From assembly GCF_002860255.1 (NCBI RefSeq), contig NZ_PGVE01000053.1:1-64000 (forward strand): 64,000 nucleotides of DNA, written 5' to 3'. The notes under the pieces were generated by a model. The model saw nothing but the letters and a program-made list of their open reading frames with translations, was not told where the DNA came from and ran no database searches. A program made the translations under genes and the position numbers. The DNA is from Neobacillus cucumis. GTDB lineage: Bacteria; Bacillota; Bacilli; Bacillales; Cytobacillaceae. Shown here one piece after another: positions 27,224-37,692 of this stretch; within the stretch, counting starts at the first letter, position 1, and each line of letters begins with the position of its first letter.

Positions 27224-28906
27224 TTAGAAAAGTCCTAAAGCATTCCCATGTTCATCGACATCCATATTTAAAGCGGCCGGTTTTTTAGGAAGTCCTGGCA
27301 TTGTCATAACCTCTCCTGTCAAAGCCACGATAAAACCTGCTCCGATTGACGGTTTTAATTCTCTTATGGTTACAGTGAAATCGATTGGTCTACCTAGTTT
27401 TGAGGGATCATCCGATAAGGAATATTGTGATTTTGCCATGCAGACAGGCAAATGAGACCAGCCGAACTTTTCAAAATCTGCTAATTGTTTTTTAGCTTTT
27501 GGTAAAAACTCTACATCCTTACCGCCATATACGGCTTGTACTATTGTTCTAATCTTCTGTTCAATCGAATCAGAGAGTTCATATAGCGGATGGAAATCAT
27601 TTTGGATTTTTCCGATAACTTCCAATAGAGTTTGAGCAAGCTCCTTTCCTCCTTCTCCTCCTTTTTCCCAAACTTCCGTTAAGGCAACTGGCACTTTTTC
27701 CTTTTCACACCATTCTAACAATGTTTTAACCTCAAGAGCTGTATCGGTAATAAATTTATTAATGGCTACTACTACAGGCAGACCAAAGCTTTTTATTGTT
27801 TCAATATGCTTTTGTAAATTGGCCGTTCCAAGTGTGAGTGCTGAAATATTCTCTTTTGCCAAATCCTGTTTTTCCACACCACCATGCATTTTCAAGGCAC
27901 GGATGGTCGCAACTAACACTACTGCTTCTGGTTTAATGCCTGCACACCGTGATTTGATATGTAAAAATTTCTCTGCTCCTAAATCGGCTCCAAATCCGCC
28001 TTCAGTTATAACATAATCAGCTAACTTTTGAGCTGCAGTGGTTGCAATTACACTATTACAGCCATGTGCAATATTTGCAAACGGCCCTCCATGGATTAAT
28101 GCTGGAGTGTGCTCGATCGTTTGAACAAGATTAGGTTTAACGGCGTCTTTTAATAAAAGTGCTAACGCACCCGCGACACCAAGATCACCTACTGTAACAG
28201 GTTCTTTATTTACGTTATAAGCAACTACCATTCGAGATAATCGCAATTTTAAATCTTTTAAATCCGATGCCAAACATAGGACAGCCATGACTTCTGATGC
28301 TACGGTAATATCAAAACCATCCTCTCTTGGTACACCTTGAAGCGGTCCTCCAAGTCCAACAACCACTTTTCTTAAGGATCGATCATTTAAGTCTAATGCC
28401 CTTTTCCATACGATTCTTCGTTGATCTATGTTTAACTCATTGCCTTGCTGGATATGATTGTCAATTAATGCAGCGAGAGCGTTATTTGCAGTTGTTGTTG
28501 CATGAATGTCTCCGGTAAAGTGGAGATTAATGTCCTCCATCGGAAGTACTTGAGAATATCCGCCGCCTGTAGCCCCGCCTTTTATTCCCATAATTGGTCC
28601 AAGTGAAGGCTCTCGCATAGCAATCATTACCTTTTTTCCAAGTCTATTAAAGGCATCACCGAGACCCACAGTCACAGTAGATTTCCCCTCACCTGCAGGA
28701 GTAGGATTAATCGAAGTAACCAGGATGATTTTACCATCTTCATTTGTCTTTATTTTGTTAAGTGCCTCATTGGATATTTTTGCTTTATATTTACCATATA
28801 GCTCCAAATCATTTTCTTCTAAACCGATTTTTGCTGCAATTTCCACAATCGGCTTCATTATGGATGCTTGTGCAATTTCAATGTCTGACTTCATTGATGT
28901 TTTCAT
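27224..28906 (-). CDS. fhs: Formate-tetrahydrofolate ligase
   Basis: Makes 10-formyl-THF from formate, ATP and THF. The product is about 560 residues. It has the ATP-binding [19 protein letters not shown] motif, [20 protein letters not shown], and [13 protein letters not shown] [18 protein letters not shown]. The start is uncertain: ATG 28906 is given, but GTG 28912 has the better spacing to GGGGGA, and ATG 28894 is also possible. B. subtilis lacks this gene, so it is an addition to the shared gene order. It is divergent from metA. Confidence 0.95.
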   Translation of the reverse strand: MKTSMKSDIEIAQASIMKPIVEIAAKIGLEENDLELYGKYKAKISNEALNKIKTNEDGKIILVTSINPTPAGEGKSTVTVGLGDAFNRLGKKVMIAMREPSLGPIMGIKGGATGGGYSQVLPMEDINLHFTGDIHATTTANNALAALIDNHIQQGNELNIDQRRIVWKRALDLNDRSLRKVVVGLGGPLQGVPREDGFDITVASEVMAVLCLASDLKDLKLRLSRMVVAYNVNKEPVTVGDLGVAGALALLLKDAVKPNLVQTIEHTPALIHGGPFANIAHGCNSVIATTAAQKLADYVITEGGFGADLGAEKFLHIKSRCAGIKPEAVVLVATIRALKMHGGVEKQDLAKENISALTLGTANLQKHIETIKSFGLPVVVAINKFITDTALEVKTLLEWCEKEKVPVALTEVWEKGGEGGKELAQTLLEVIGKIQNDFHPLYELSDSIEQKIRTIVQAVYGGKDVEFLPKAKKQLADFEKFGWSHLPVCMAKSQYSLSDDPSKLGRPIDFTVTIRELKPSIGAGFIVALTGEVMTMPGLPKKPAALNMDVDEHGNALGLF

Positions 28907-29135
28907 TGTCACGTTAATCCCCCGCATTGGCATTAAATTATAACCGCACTACCATTGTACCAAATAAGTTTTTTCATTTCCGATAATTATTATATCGAAA
29001 TTAGCATCTTTCCTGAAATTGCAATAATGTTTATAATGGAACTATCGAATTTTTTTAATATTCACAAACTCCATCTGCAGGTCATTTAATTAATAACCTT
29101 GTATAAATAATGGATTGACGAAAGGGGACGGTCAC

Positions 29136-30044
29136 TTGCCTATTAACATACCTAAACAATTACCTGCACGGGAGATACTTGAGCAGGAAAATATTTTTAT
29201 AATGGATGACGAAAGGGCAGTCAGCCAGGATATCAGGCCTTTAAATATTTTAATCTTAAATTTAATGCCTGAAAAAGAAAAAGCGGAAACACAGTTTTTA
29301 CGTTTATTAGGAAACTCACCTTTACAGGTAAATGTAAACTTTTTAAAAACCGATTCATATGAATCAACCCATACAAGTAAGCAGCACTTGGAACAGTTTT
29401 ATACCACTTTTCCACAAATTAAAAATTTAAAGTTTGACGGAATGATTATTACTGGTGCACCTGTTGAATTATTAGAATTTGAACAAGTGAAATATTGGGC
29501 TGAATTGAAAGAAATCATGGATTGGGCTGATCAAAATGTCACTTCAACTTTGCATATATGCTGGGGTGCACAGGCAGCACTTTACTACCTATATGGGATC
29601 GGTAAATTTGAATTAGAACGAAAATGCTCAGGTATCTATGCTCATCAGATATTTGAACAAAATGATATTTTATTGCGTGGATTTGACGACCAATTCTACG
29701 CCCCACATTCACGTTACACAGATGTTGCTATTGAATCAATCATGAAAAATCCCGAATTAAAATTACTAGCTGCCTCAGAAGAAGCCGGGGCATTGTTAAT
29801 TAGTTCCAGGGATCGGAAACATGTTATGGTGACAGGTCATTTGGAATATGACTCCGATTCACTAGCACAGGAATATGAAAGAGATTTGAAAAAGGGCCTT
29901 GAAATTCATATGCCAGAAAACTACTTTCCAAATAATGATCCAACGCAGCCGCCTATTAATCGCTGGCGCTCGCATGGTCATTTATTCTTCTCTAATTGGT
30001 TAAATTACTATGTATACCAAGAAACACCTTTTCATTGGGGTTAA
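29136..30044 (+). CDS. metA: Homoserine O-acyltransferase MetA
   Basis: Acylates homoserine (acetyl- or succinyl-CoA) for methionine synthesis. The 302 residues show [40 protein letters not shown], the catalytic-Cys [16 protein letters not shown] and [12 protein letters not shown] 29136 is chosen because AAAGGGG lies 8 nt upstream and the protein then begins like known MetA; a TTG at 29115 adds 7 extra residues. No S-box riboswitch is recognisable in the ~200-nt leader. Confidence 0.95.
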   Translation: MPINIPKQLPAREILEQENIFIMDDERAVSQDIRPLNILILNLMPEKEKAETQFLRLLGNSPLQVNVNFLKTDSYESTHTSKQHLEQFYTTFPQIKNLKFDGMIITGAPVELLEFEQVKYWAELKEIMDWADQNVTSTLHICWGAQAALYYLYGIGKFELERKCSGIYAHQIFEQNDILLRGFDDQFYAPHSRYTDVAIESIMKNPELKLLAASEEAGALLISSRDRKHVMVTGHLEYDSDSLAQEYERDLKKGLEIHMPENYFPNNDPTQPPINRWRSHGHLFFSNWLNYYVYQETPFHWG

Positions 30045-30075
30045 AAAAAGGCATCGGACTTCCGATGCCTTTTTA
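30045..30075 (+). terminator. Terminator of metA
   Basis: Stem AAAGGCATCGGA/TCCGATGCCTTT with a 2-nt apex region and T5, directly after the stop codon. Confidence 0.9.
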
Positions 30076-30138
30076 CTTAAATGACTCTGTTTATTATTAA
30101 GTAAAAATAGCAATAATACATGGGAAAGGAGTGTTCCT

Positions 30139-30351
30139 ATGGAAACTATTACAGCAGTTCATCGAAATCACTTTGGTGAGATTATCAATTTTGTCACTTC
30201 GGAAGGGCGGGTTATATCATACCGAAAGGCATTAATGGACGTTGAACAAGGCTTAATACAAGGTATACAAACAATACAAGATTCGAATGGAACATTATCT
30301 CTTATGCCTGAAATTGAGCAATCCTTTGAACATTTCCCAAATATATTTTAA
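30139..30351 (+). CDS. DUF3892 family small protein
   Basis: A 70-residue protein with AVHRNHFGEIINFVTSEGR, SYRKALMDVEQGLIQGI and a C-terminal DGTLSLMP-like segment, matching DUF3892 proteins common in Bacillus. ATG follows GGAAAGGAG with good spacing. The function is unknown. It is monocistronic with its own terminator. Confidence 0.8.
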   Translation: METITAVHRNHFGEIINFVTSEGRVISYRKALMDVEQGLIQGIQTIQDSNGTLSLMPEIEQSFEHFPNIF

Positions 30352-30352
30352 A

Positions 30353-30382
30353 AAACACCTAGCTTCAGCTAGGTGCTTTCTT
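30353..30382 (+). terminator. Terminator of the DUF3892 gene
   Basis: Stem CACCTAGCT/AGCTAGGTG around TC, followed by CTTTCTTTTC. Confidence 0.85.
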
Positions 30383-30460
30383 TTCATCATATTTCATTTT
30401 AACCCAGACAAGCGGCTATATAGAAAAATGGAGGAATTAATCTGTTTTTAGAAATTCCAT

Positions 30461-30883
30461 CTATTCATGTTCATTCTGTTTTTGAATTTCCTTTAACGCC
30501 TCAATCCTGTTTTGGTCATCTTCAAAGAACTGAACAAGGTCACCAATTCGATCAATGGAATCCCAGCTTAAATGATGTTCAATCCCTTCAACATCATGGT
30601 AGATGTTCTCGTCCTTTACCCCAATGATTTTTAGGAATTGTTCAAGTAGTTCATGTCTAAATACTAGTCGTTTACCAATCTTATTTCCCTTTGGTGTCAA
30701 GCTTAGTCCTCTATATTTTTCATAAACTAAATATTCATCTTTATCAAGTTTTTGGACCATTTTTGTTACTGAGGAGGGATGAACAGACAACGCTTCGGCA
30801 ATATCTGATACACGAGCGTATCCTTTTTCTTCAATCAAAATATATATTTGTTCAATATAATCTTCCATACTAGGTGTTGGCAT
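30461..30883 (-). CDS. mntR: Manganese-dependent regulator MntR
   Basis: A 140-residue DtxR-family repressor. A winged helix occupies residues ~5-65 ([30 protein letters not shown]). The dimerisation and Mn sites include the Asp of [10 protein letters not shown], and [13 protein letters not shown], then [12 protein letters not shown] with Glu and His ligands. It controls Mn uptake and efflux genes. ATG 30883 has GGAGGTTAAGG before it. No Mn transporter is beside it, as in B. subtilis where it acts in trans. Confidence 0.95.
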   Translation of the reverse strand: MPTPSMEDYIEQIYILIEEKGYARVSDIAEALSVHPSSVTKMVQKLDKDEYLVYEKYRGLSLTPKGNKIGKRLVFRHELLEQFLKIIGVKDENIYHDVEGIEHHLSWDSIDRIGDLVQFFEDDQNRIEALKEIQKQNEHE

Positions 30884-30973
30884 CCCTTAACCTCCAAAAA
30901 ATTACTCTTCTAAAAGTTTACTATAATAAAAAATGAGTGACAAGGCACATCCTCACATAAATCACAGGATAAA

Positions 30974-33142
30974 TTATTTTGTGGCAGTCTCTTCAAATAA
31001 AAATTTTATTCTTTTTTCCTGCTCATCAAGAATTAACCTAGCATTAAATGTTTTGTCCTTATTTGTAAATCCTTCAATCAGTTCTGTTTTTTCTCCGGAT
31101 AGTAGCAGTTTTACATTTTTCTGTGTAATATTCTTCCCTAGGATTTTTTTTGAAATCGTAAAATTACACTGATTTTTTTTATAATTACTGCAGCCATAGA
31201 AGGTTCCTTTATCAATAATATCGCCTTCACATCTTTTGCATCGTCCTAGTTTAGTTGGAGACCTTCTTTTCCCCTTTTGTTTTCCGGGGGTAAAGTTTTG
31301 AGTGATTTCTTCTGAAAAAACCCAATTAACTGATTGGTTCCTGCTAGATGAAATTAAATGGAGCACCATTTTTTTTGTTTGATCCATAAAATGTTTTGGT
31401 ATCGCAGTTCCTTCAGAAATTTCTTTTAGTTTTTGTTCCCACTTTGCTGTCATTTCAGGTGAGGCAAGAATTTCTTGCCCTATCGCTTCTATCAATATTT
31501 TTGCTTTGGCAGTTGCATAGACAAGATTCTTTTTTACTTCAATATATAAGCGGTCCTTAAGCATAGTGATAATTCCTGCTCTTGTCGCTTCCGTTCCTAA
31601 CCCTTCCGTTTTAGAGAGGATTTTCTCGAGCTCTTTATCATCTATATGCTTTCCAGCTGTTTTCATTAACGTAATAAGCTGTCCTTCTGTATAGCGCTTC
31701 GGCGGCTGTGTTTGGCTTTCCTTCACATCCACCTTTACAGTATTTCCCTGCTCACCCTTCGTTAGAACCGGCAATTCAGGCTCTTCATCACGTTCTTTGT
31801 GATTCAGTACTTTTCTCCAGCCTTCTTCAAGTTGTACCTTACCCTTAGAAATAAAGGATGCCCTTCCTTCTACTAACGTGGTAACGGTAGTATACTCTGC
31901 TACCGCCTTGTTATAATGGGCTGCAATTAGACTAGTAACAATTAAATCATAAATCTTCCTTTCTTCAGAGCTAAGCCTATCTAAATTCGGAATTTGTTCA
32001 GTTGGAATAATTGCATAGTGATCGGTTACCTTTTTTTCATTTACATAACGTTTGTTCTCTGCAATGGATGCCATTGGAAGTGGGAAATAACTTTCGTAAG
32101 CTTTTATATGACTTAATTTATTTAGAATATCAGGAAAGGTATGGGCTTCTTCTTTAGTAACATACCTCGAATCAGACCGGGGATATGAGACAAACCCTTT
32201 TTGATAGAGTTTTTGTAAGATATCTAAAGTATTTTTCGGAGAAAATTTATAGCGTTTATTGACCTCCGCTTGTAAAGCTGAAAGATTATATAAAAGTGGA
32301 GGTTGAAATTCTTTTCTTTCGGAAAGCACCTCAGCAACCTCAGCCGGCTTGTTTTGACAGAAGAGTGCTACTTTTTCAGCCATCTCCTTGGACTTTACAC
32401 GAGTTTCCCCATCATTCTGCCACTTACCACTATATTTTTTGCCATTTATTTTAAAATGGCCAATAACCTCCCAAAATGGCTCAGACTTAAAATTCTCAAT
32501 CTCTAACTCTCTTTTTACAATAAGAGCCAAAGTTGGTGTTTGAACTCTACCTACTGAAAATACATCTGAGAATCCTTTCTGCTGCAATAATAAACTATAA
32601 AGCCTTGAACCATTCATGCCTACAATCCAATCCGCACAGGCACGGGTATAGGCCTCATAGTATAAGCTTTTTGTATCCTGTTCATCTAATAATTTATTAA
32701 AGCCCTCGCGAATGGCGTTTGGTGTTAACGATGAAATCCAAAGACGTTTCATGGCTTTTTTACAATTCGTTAAGCGTAAAATATTCCGGATAATCAACTC
32801 ACCTTCACGTCCAGCATCTCCCGCATGAATGATCTCAGTTACATTTGGATCAGATACTAATTTTTTTATGATGGCAAATTGTTTTGCTTTATCTTTTGTT
32901 ACTTCATATTTAAATTGTTCAGGTATGAGCGGCAAAGTGTCCAAAGACCATTTTTTCCAGCCTGATTCATACTTTTCCGGTGCGACCAGCTGACAAAGAT
33001 GACCGATTGCCCATGTCACATAGGCCCCCTTTGGAAATGTCTCATTCGGAAAAATTTCAATATAACCATTTTGTTTTTTATGTTTAAATATAGAAGCTAA
33101 GGTTGAACCTTGATCGGGTTTTTCAGCAATAATTAGTTTCAT
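30974..33142 (-). CDS. topB: DNA topoisomerase III
   Basis: A 722-residue type IA topoisomerase. The TOPRIM domain begins KLIIAEKPDQGSTLASIF and has HAGDAGREGELIIRNIL. The active-site Tyr lies in GFVSYPRSDSRYV. A C-terminal zinc ribbon (CKRCEGDII, then FYGCSNYKKNQCNF) ends the known architecture. It decatenates DNA and resolves recombination intermediates. It is one gene between mntR and the cyd operon. Confidence 0.96.
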   Translation of the reverse strand: MKLIIAEKPDQGSTLASIFKHKKQNGYIEIFPNETFPKGAYVTWAIGHLCQLVAPEKYESGWKKWSLDTLPLIPEQFKYEVTKDKAKQFAIIKKLVSDPNVTEIIHAGDAGREGELIIRNILRLTNCKKAMKRLWISSLTPNAIREGFNKLLDEQDTKSLYYEAYTRACADWIVGMNGSRLYSLLLQQKGFSDVFSVGRVQTPTLALIVKRELEIENFKSEPFWEVIGHFKINGKKYSGKWQNDGETRVKSKEMAEKVALFCQNKPAEVAEVLSERKEFQPPLLYNLSALQAEVNKRYKFSPKNTLDILQKLYQKGFVSYPRSDSRYVTKEEAHTFPDILNKLSHIKAYESYFPLPMASIAENKRYVNEKKVTDHYAIIPTEQIPNLDRLSSEERKIYDLIVTSLIAAHYNKAVAEYTTVTTLVEGRASFISKGKVQLEEGWRKVLNHKERDEEPELPVLTKGEQGNTVKVDVKESQTQPPKRYTEGQLITLMKTAGKHIDDKELEKILSKTEGLGTEATRAGIITMLKDRLYIEVKKNLVYATAKAKILIEAIGQEILASPEMTAKWEQKLKEISEGTAIPKHFMDQTKKMVLHLISSSRNQSVNWVFSEEITQNFTPGKQKGKRRSPTKLGRCKRCEGDIIDKGTFYGCSNYKKNQCNFTISKKILGKNITQKNVKLLLSGEKTELIEGFTNKDKTFNARLILDEQEKRIKFLFEETATK

Positions 33143-33233
33143 TTCGTTTGCTCCTTCTTAAAGCATCCCTGATTCATTTTCCCACTTCAAATTCATTTCG
33201 TAAAGGCAAAAAATAAGGCAGATAATGGACAAC

Positions 33234-34961
33234 TTATGAAAAAGGCCGATCCAAGGCATAAAGTCTTCGATAACGTGATTCCTGTTCAACTAATTGTTGG
33301 TGTGTCCCGTCCATAGCTATCTTTCCACCCTCTAAGAACAAAACACGGTCCATACTCTCTACACCAATTAAATGGTGAGTAACCCAAATAATGGTTTTAC
33401 CTTGAAGCGTTTCAAAAATTGTCTTTAATAATTTCACTTCCGTAATGGGATCGAGCCCTACGGTTGGCTCATCCAATAGTACCACAGGGTTATCTTGCAG
33501 AAGAATTCTGGCAAGAGCAATACGCTGCCGCTCTCCTCCAGAGAAACGTTGACCTGTTTCCTGCATAATTGTGTCATATCCTTTTGGTAATTGTCCAATC
33601 ATTTCGTCTAACTGTACAAGTCGAGCTGCCTCATAAACCTCTTCATCCGAGGCTTTCGGATTACCAAGGCGGATATTATTTAGTACAGAAGTATTAAATA
33701 AATAGGATTGCTGATTTAAAACTGACATTACATTTGAAATAGATGCTTCTAGTTTATGAACGGCTTGACCATGAACCGTAACAGTCCCTAAGGTTGGAAC
33801 AAGTGCTCCATAAATCAGCTTTAAGAAAGTAGACTTCCCTGAGCCGCTTCGGCCAATAACCGCTATCTTTTCTCCTTGATTGACCGTTAAATTAATATTC
33901 CTTATGACCTGTTCCTCTGCATAAGTAAAAGTTAATCCTTGTACCTTAATGGTGATATTTGAAAGGTCAAGTTCTTTTAATTCATCTATCTGAACCTTTG
34001 TATTGAAATCGTCAGCTTGAGTAGTTGTAAGTCGTTTTATCGAATCTTGATAGACGGGAGTATCACTGATTGCGCCTGCGATTGGTAAAAAGGATTCTAG
34101 TAACGATAACAAAACAAGGGCGAAGGCGGCGATTAATGTTGGAGGAACTTCTCCAGCTAAAGTGAATTCGCTTGCCGAATAAACAGCAAAAATAACAATT
34201 AAACCGAGGATTAATTGATGAAATAAATCACGCCAATTCACAAATGAATGTATTCTTTCATCTACTTTTAGAAGTTTATGCTCATGCCGTATATTTCTCT
34301 GGATAAACTGATGGGATTGACCACTGAAGATCAAATCACTGATTCCTAAAATAGCATCAGTAAATTGTTGATAAGATTGGTTTCTACCTTGTTTTAGCTC
34401 CTCTTTTCTTGCTTTCATATATATAAGAGAAAAAAACGGGCTAAGAAAAACTATTAAACTAACAAAAATTGCTAAAATCAAGGCGAATGGACGTGATAAA
34501 ATTCCTGCACAAGTGATCATAATTCCGTAAATTACAATGGATACTGCAGCTGGTAAAATAGTTTTCAAATAAAAGTCTTGTAAATGTTCAATATCATTAG
34601 ACAAGACGCCGAGAAGATCACCTGTACGAAACCTCGAACGAATGAACAAGGCTTGTGGTCCAACCAATTGATATAGTTTTACCCGAAGTTGAGAAAGAAT
34701 CTTTAATACTAAACTATGTCCTGTCAATCTTTCTATATAGGTAAAAACAGCCCGTCCTATACCAAAGGTTCGAACTCCTACAATAGGCACATAAACCATT
34801 AATATCGATTCTGGTCGTGTTGCTGCTTTAGAAATGAGATAACCAGAGGTGAACATTAATGCCCCGCCAAAAAAAGTGGTAAGCGACGCAAGTAAAATTG
34901 AAATGATAAATAACCATCGATACTGGCAGATATAAGGAAGTATCCATTTATCCTTATTCAT
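33234..34961 (-). CDS. cydC: Thiol reductant ABC exporter subunit CydC
   Basis: A 575-residue half-transporter: six membrane helices in the first ~310 residues, then an ABC ATPase with GRSGSGKSTFLKLIYG (Walker A), FSGGERQRIALAR (signature) and VVLLDEPTVGLD (Walker B). With its partner it exports thiols needed to assemble cytochrome bd. Its ATG overlaps the original stop of cydD (ATGA), so translation was coupled; the premature TGA in cydD may weaken this. Subunit names are swapped in B. subtilis. Confidence 0.93.
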   Translation of the reverse strand: MNKDKWILPYICQYRWLFIISILLASLTTFFGGALMFTSGYLISKAATRPESILMVYVPIVGVRTFGIGRAVFTYIERLTGHSLVLKILSQLRVKLYQLVGPQALFIRSRFRTGDLLGVLSNDIEHLQDFYLKTILPAAVSIVIYGIMITCAGILSRPFALILAIFVSLIVFLSPFFSLIYMKARKEELKQGRNQSYQQFTDAILGISDLIFSGQSHQFIQRNIRHEHKLLKVDERIHSFVNWRDLFHQLILGLIVIFAVYSASEFTLAGEVPPTLIAAFALVLLSLLESFLPIAGAISDTPVYQDSIKRLTTTQADDFNTKVQIDELKELDLSNITIKVQGLTFTYAEEQVIRNINLTVNQGEKIAVIGRSGSGKSTFLKLIYGALVPTLGTVTVHGQAVHKLEASISNVMSVLNQQSYLFNTSVLNNIRLGNPKASDEEVYEAARLVQLDEMIGQLPKGYDTIMQETGQRFSGGERQRIALARILLQDNPVVLLDEPTVGLDPITEVKLLKTIFETLQGKTIIWVTHHLIGVESMDRVLFLEGGKIAMDGTHQQLVEQESRYRRLYALDRPFS

Positions 34962-35089
34962 AACATTCCCTCCATTTGTTGACGGACAAGCTGATAATAT
35001 GTTCCGCGAAGGCCCATGAGATGTTGGTGTGTACCTGATTCAACTAATTCACCTTGTTGAAGGACCAGAATCTCATCCATCTGGAGCAT
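34958..35089 (-). pseudogene. Detached 3' end of cydD beyond an in-frame TGA
   Basis: These 44 codons continue the cydD frame directly after the TGA at 35092-35090. They encode the usual end of an ABC subunit (DEILVLQQGELVESGTH, then RGTYYQLVRQQ) and stop at TGA 34960-34958, overlapping the cydC start. The reading frame, composition and overlap are intact, so this was or is part of CydD. It is lost unless the TGA is read through. Confidence 0.75.
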
Positions 35090-36676
35090 TCAATGTAAGC
35101 GATGGGTGGCAAAAAACACGAGCTTATCTGAAAAAAGTTTCAGCATTGTTTCTTTTAATTCGGCTTCTGTTTCAATATCTAAATGGGCGGTCGGCTCATC
35201 AAGCACCACGACAGGTCGATTCCCTATAAATGCCCGAGCAAGAGCCACTCTCTGTTCCTGCCCGCCACTGAGCACTCTGCCTCCCTCACCTATTATGGTA
35301 TTCATTTTTTCAGGCAGCCTCTCAATCAGCTCTAATAACCCCGCTTGTTTAGCTGCTTCTTTCACCTCTTCATCTGATGCCTCTGGAAGATATAGGCGGA
35401 TATTGTTTTGAACAGTATCGTGAAAAATATAGGGGTGCTGGGGAATATAGATTACTTGATTCCGCCAATCTTGAACAGATAAGGACGATAATATATATTC
35501 CCCTAGCCAAAATTCTCCAGATGAAGGGGTTAAGAAACCACTTAATAGATCAATTAAGGTTGATTTTCCTGCCCCACTGGCACCAATAATTCCAATTTTT
35601 TTGGCACCTGTAGTGGTAAGATTAATATTTTTTAAACCCGCCTGTGGATTTTCCAGAAACCGAACATTCACATTATGAAGAGAGAGTGTTTTGAAGATTT
35701 CCCGGCTTGGGGCAGCCAGCTGTATCAGCTTATTCTCTGTTTGTGCAAGTATTGTCTCCACCTTTTGTCCAGCATTTTTACCATCGAGTGTGGCATGATA
35801 ATCAGTACCTAACTCTTTTATTGGCAAAAAATATTCAGGTGCTAAAATGAGAATAGTTAACGCGGGATAGAGAGACATCGTTCCGTTTATTAATCCCATT
35901 CCCAGAAACACAGCAACCGTAGCAATTGATAACATAGTAAAGAAGTCAAGAGCAAAAGAGGAAAGAAACGCCATCTTTAATACCGCAATTGTTGCACGTC
36001 TGTATCTTTCACTAACTAAGATAATGTTTTCTACATGCTGCTTACTTAGGCCTAAATATTTGAGTGTCTCTAATCCTCTTAATGAATCAACATAATGATT
36101 GGATAGGAGATGGTAGGAATTATATTGTTGATCCGCTTTATTTTTTGCCGCTAAGCCCAGTAATACCATAAAGATAATAAGGATGGGTAGGGCAAGTAAA
36201 AGGATGAACGCAGAACGGGTATCTTCAATAAAGATGATCACTAAGATCGCAGAAGGAATGAGGAATGTATTCATTGACTTTATAAATATTAGTTCCAAGT
36301 AACGGCGAAATTTAAATAACCCTTCCATAACCAAAGTAACCGTCTGTCCTGATCCTTCTTTTCTTACAAACCCAGGGCCAAGATTAAATAATTTCTGCAG
36401 TAATTCTTCACGCAGCGTTTCACACGTTTTGGCAGCAAAATTAAAAGCAATCGTTCTTTTCCATCCATTTAATACATGTCGGCCTATAAGGGCACATAAG
36501 AAAAACAGCAGTTTTTTAACTACATTACGAAACAAATCTCCCCCAAAAAGGGAGGAGATTGTTTCTGCCAGGGAAAAGGCTTGGATGATAATAAATATGC
36601 TTTGAATAACAGTCAGAATGGTTAGCTTCACTAGTATCGGTTTTACACCCTTAAGAGTGAACAATGTTTTATCCAT
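35090..36676 (-). CDS. cydD: Thiol reductant ABC exporter subunit CydD, premature stop
   Basis: A half-transporter of 528 residues as read. There are six membrane segments, then Walker A GASGAGKSTLIDLLSG, signature LSGGQEQRVALARAF and Walker B VVVLDEPTAHLD. The frame ends at TGA just after the H-loop FFATHRLH, about 44 residues short of the family; with one sense codon there it would be 572 residues. The stop most simply derives from TGG. It may be a real nonsense mutation, a read-through site or a sequencing error. It overlaps cydB by one base. Confidence 0.85.
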   Translation of the reverse strand: MDKTLFTLKGVKPILVKLTILTVIQSIFIIIQAFSLAETISSLFGGDLFRNVVKKLLFFLCALIGRHVLNGWKRTIAFNFAAKTCETLREELLQKLFNLGPGFVRKEGSGQTVTLVMEGLFKFRRYLELIFIKSMNTFLIPSAILVIIFIEDTRSAFILLLALPILIIFMVLLGLAAKNKADQQYNSYHLLSNHYVDSLRGLETLKYLGLSKQHVENIILVSERYRRATIAVLKMAFLSSFALDFFTMLSIATVAVFLGMGLINGTMSLYPALTILILAPEYFLPIKELGTDYHATLDGKNAGQKVETILAQTENKLIQLAAPSREIFKTLSLHNVNVRFLENPQAGLKNINLTTTGAKKIGIIGASGAGKSTLIDLLSGFLTPSSGEFWLGEYILSSLSVQDWRNQVIYIPQHPYIFHDTVQNNIRLYLPEASDEEVKEAAKQAGLLELIERLPEKMNTIIGEGGRVLSGGQEQRVALARAFIGNRPVVVLDEPTAHLDIETEAELKETMLKLFSDKLVFFATHRLH

Positions 36677-37689
36677 TAGTAGGTTAGATGCTCCTTATCT
36701 GTCACACGTTTCCGAAAAATATAGTAACTCCAAATTGTATATCCTAAAACAAAAGGTAAGACTGAGAAAGCCACGATTGTCATAACTTTTAGTGAATAAG
36801 CACCACTAGATGCATTATACACAGTCAAGTCAAATGCCTTATTTATAGAACTGATCATTACCCTTGGGAAGAGTCCAACGAAGATTGCTGAAATCGTTGC
36901 TGCCAAACCTACTCCGGACATCGTAAAAGCCAACCCTTCTCGTTTTTTACCAATAAAGAACCAAGCTGCTCCATAAGCAACAACAATTAAACCAACAAGG
37001 GAAAGTTCTGGTATAAGCCGGACTTTAAAGATATCAGTCATATTCCATGACAAGACAACAAATATAACCAAAGATATCAGAACAGCCACAACTATTTTTT
37101 TATTCAAGATCACAGCACGATTTCGAATGATTCCTTCGGTTTTTAGGGTAAGGAAGCAAAGTCCATGAAATAAACAAAGCAACGTTACCGTTAAACCGCC
37201 CCAAAGTGAGTAAACATTAATAAAATCCGTAAAACCAGCATTCATATTCATATCACTTTGGATTGGCATTCCTTTCAACATACTTGTAAAAAGAACACCC
37301 AATAAAAATGGCGGGAGAATACTGCCAAAGAAAAGCACCCAATCCCATACATTTGTCCACTTGGGATGATCTACCTTACGGCGAAATTCAAATGATACGC
37401 CCCGGCCAATTAAACAGAGGAGCACAGCTAATAAAGGCAAATAGTAGCCGCTAAACATGGTTGCATACCAATGTGGAAACGCAGCAAAGATTGCACCACC
37501 GCCTGTCAGGAGCCATACTTCATTGGCATCCCAGAAAGGACCAATCGTGTTGACCATAATTGTCCGTTCCGACTGGCCTCTTGCCAAAAAGCGTGTCGAC
37601 ATTCCGACACCAAAATCAAAACCTTCTAGGAAGAAAAAACCGATAAATACAACGGCGATTAAGATAAACCATAGTTCACTTAATTCCAT
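36676..37689 (-). CDS. cydB: Cytochrome bd oxidase subunit II
   Basis: A 337-residue membrane protein with about eight to nine helices. The N-terminal FIGFFFLEGFDFGVGM and TIGPFWDANEVWLLTGGGA are the CydB signatures. It forms the quinol oxidase with CydA, giving high-affinity, proton-pump-independent O2 reduction. It follows cydA by 3 nt and shares its last base with the cydD start. Confidence 0.96.
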   Translation of the reverse strand: MELSELWFILIAVVFIGFFFLEGFDFGVGMSTRFLARGQSERTIMVNTIGPFWDANEVWLLTGGGAIFAAFPHWYATMFSGYYLPLLAVLLCLIGRGVSFEFRRKVDHPKWTNVWDWVLFFGSILPPFLLGVLFTSMLKGMPIQSDMNMNAGFTDFINVYSLWGGLTVTLLCLFHGLCFLTLKTEGIIRNRAVILNKKIVVAVLISLVIFVVLSWNMTDIFKVRLIPELSLVGLIVVAYGAAWFFIGKKREGLAFTMSGVGLAATISAIFVGLFPRVMISSINKAFDLTVYNASSGAYSLKVMTIVAFSVLPFVLGYTIWSYYIFRKRVTDKEHLTY

Positions 37690-37692
37690 TCC

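Noticed and set aside
28940..29135. SAM riboswitch (S-box) or T-box before metA
   Set aside because: B. subtilis metA has an S-box, but the leader here lacks the conserved S-box sequence blocks and no T-box motif is visible.
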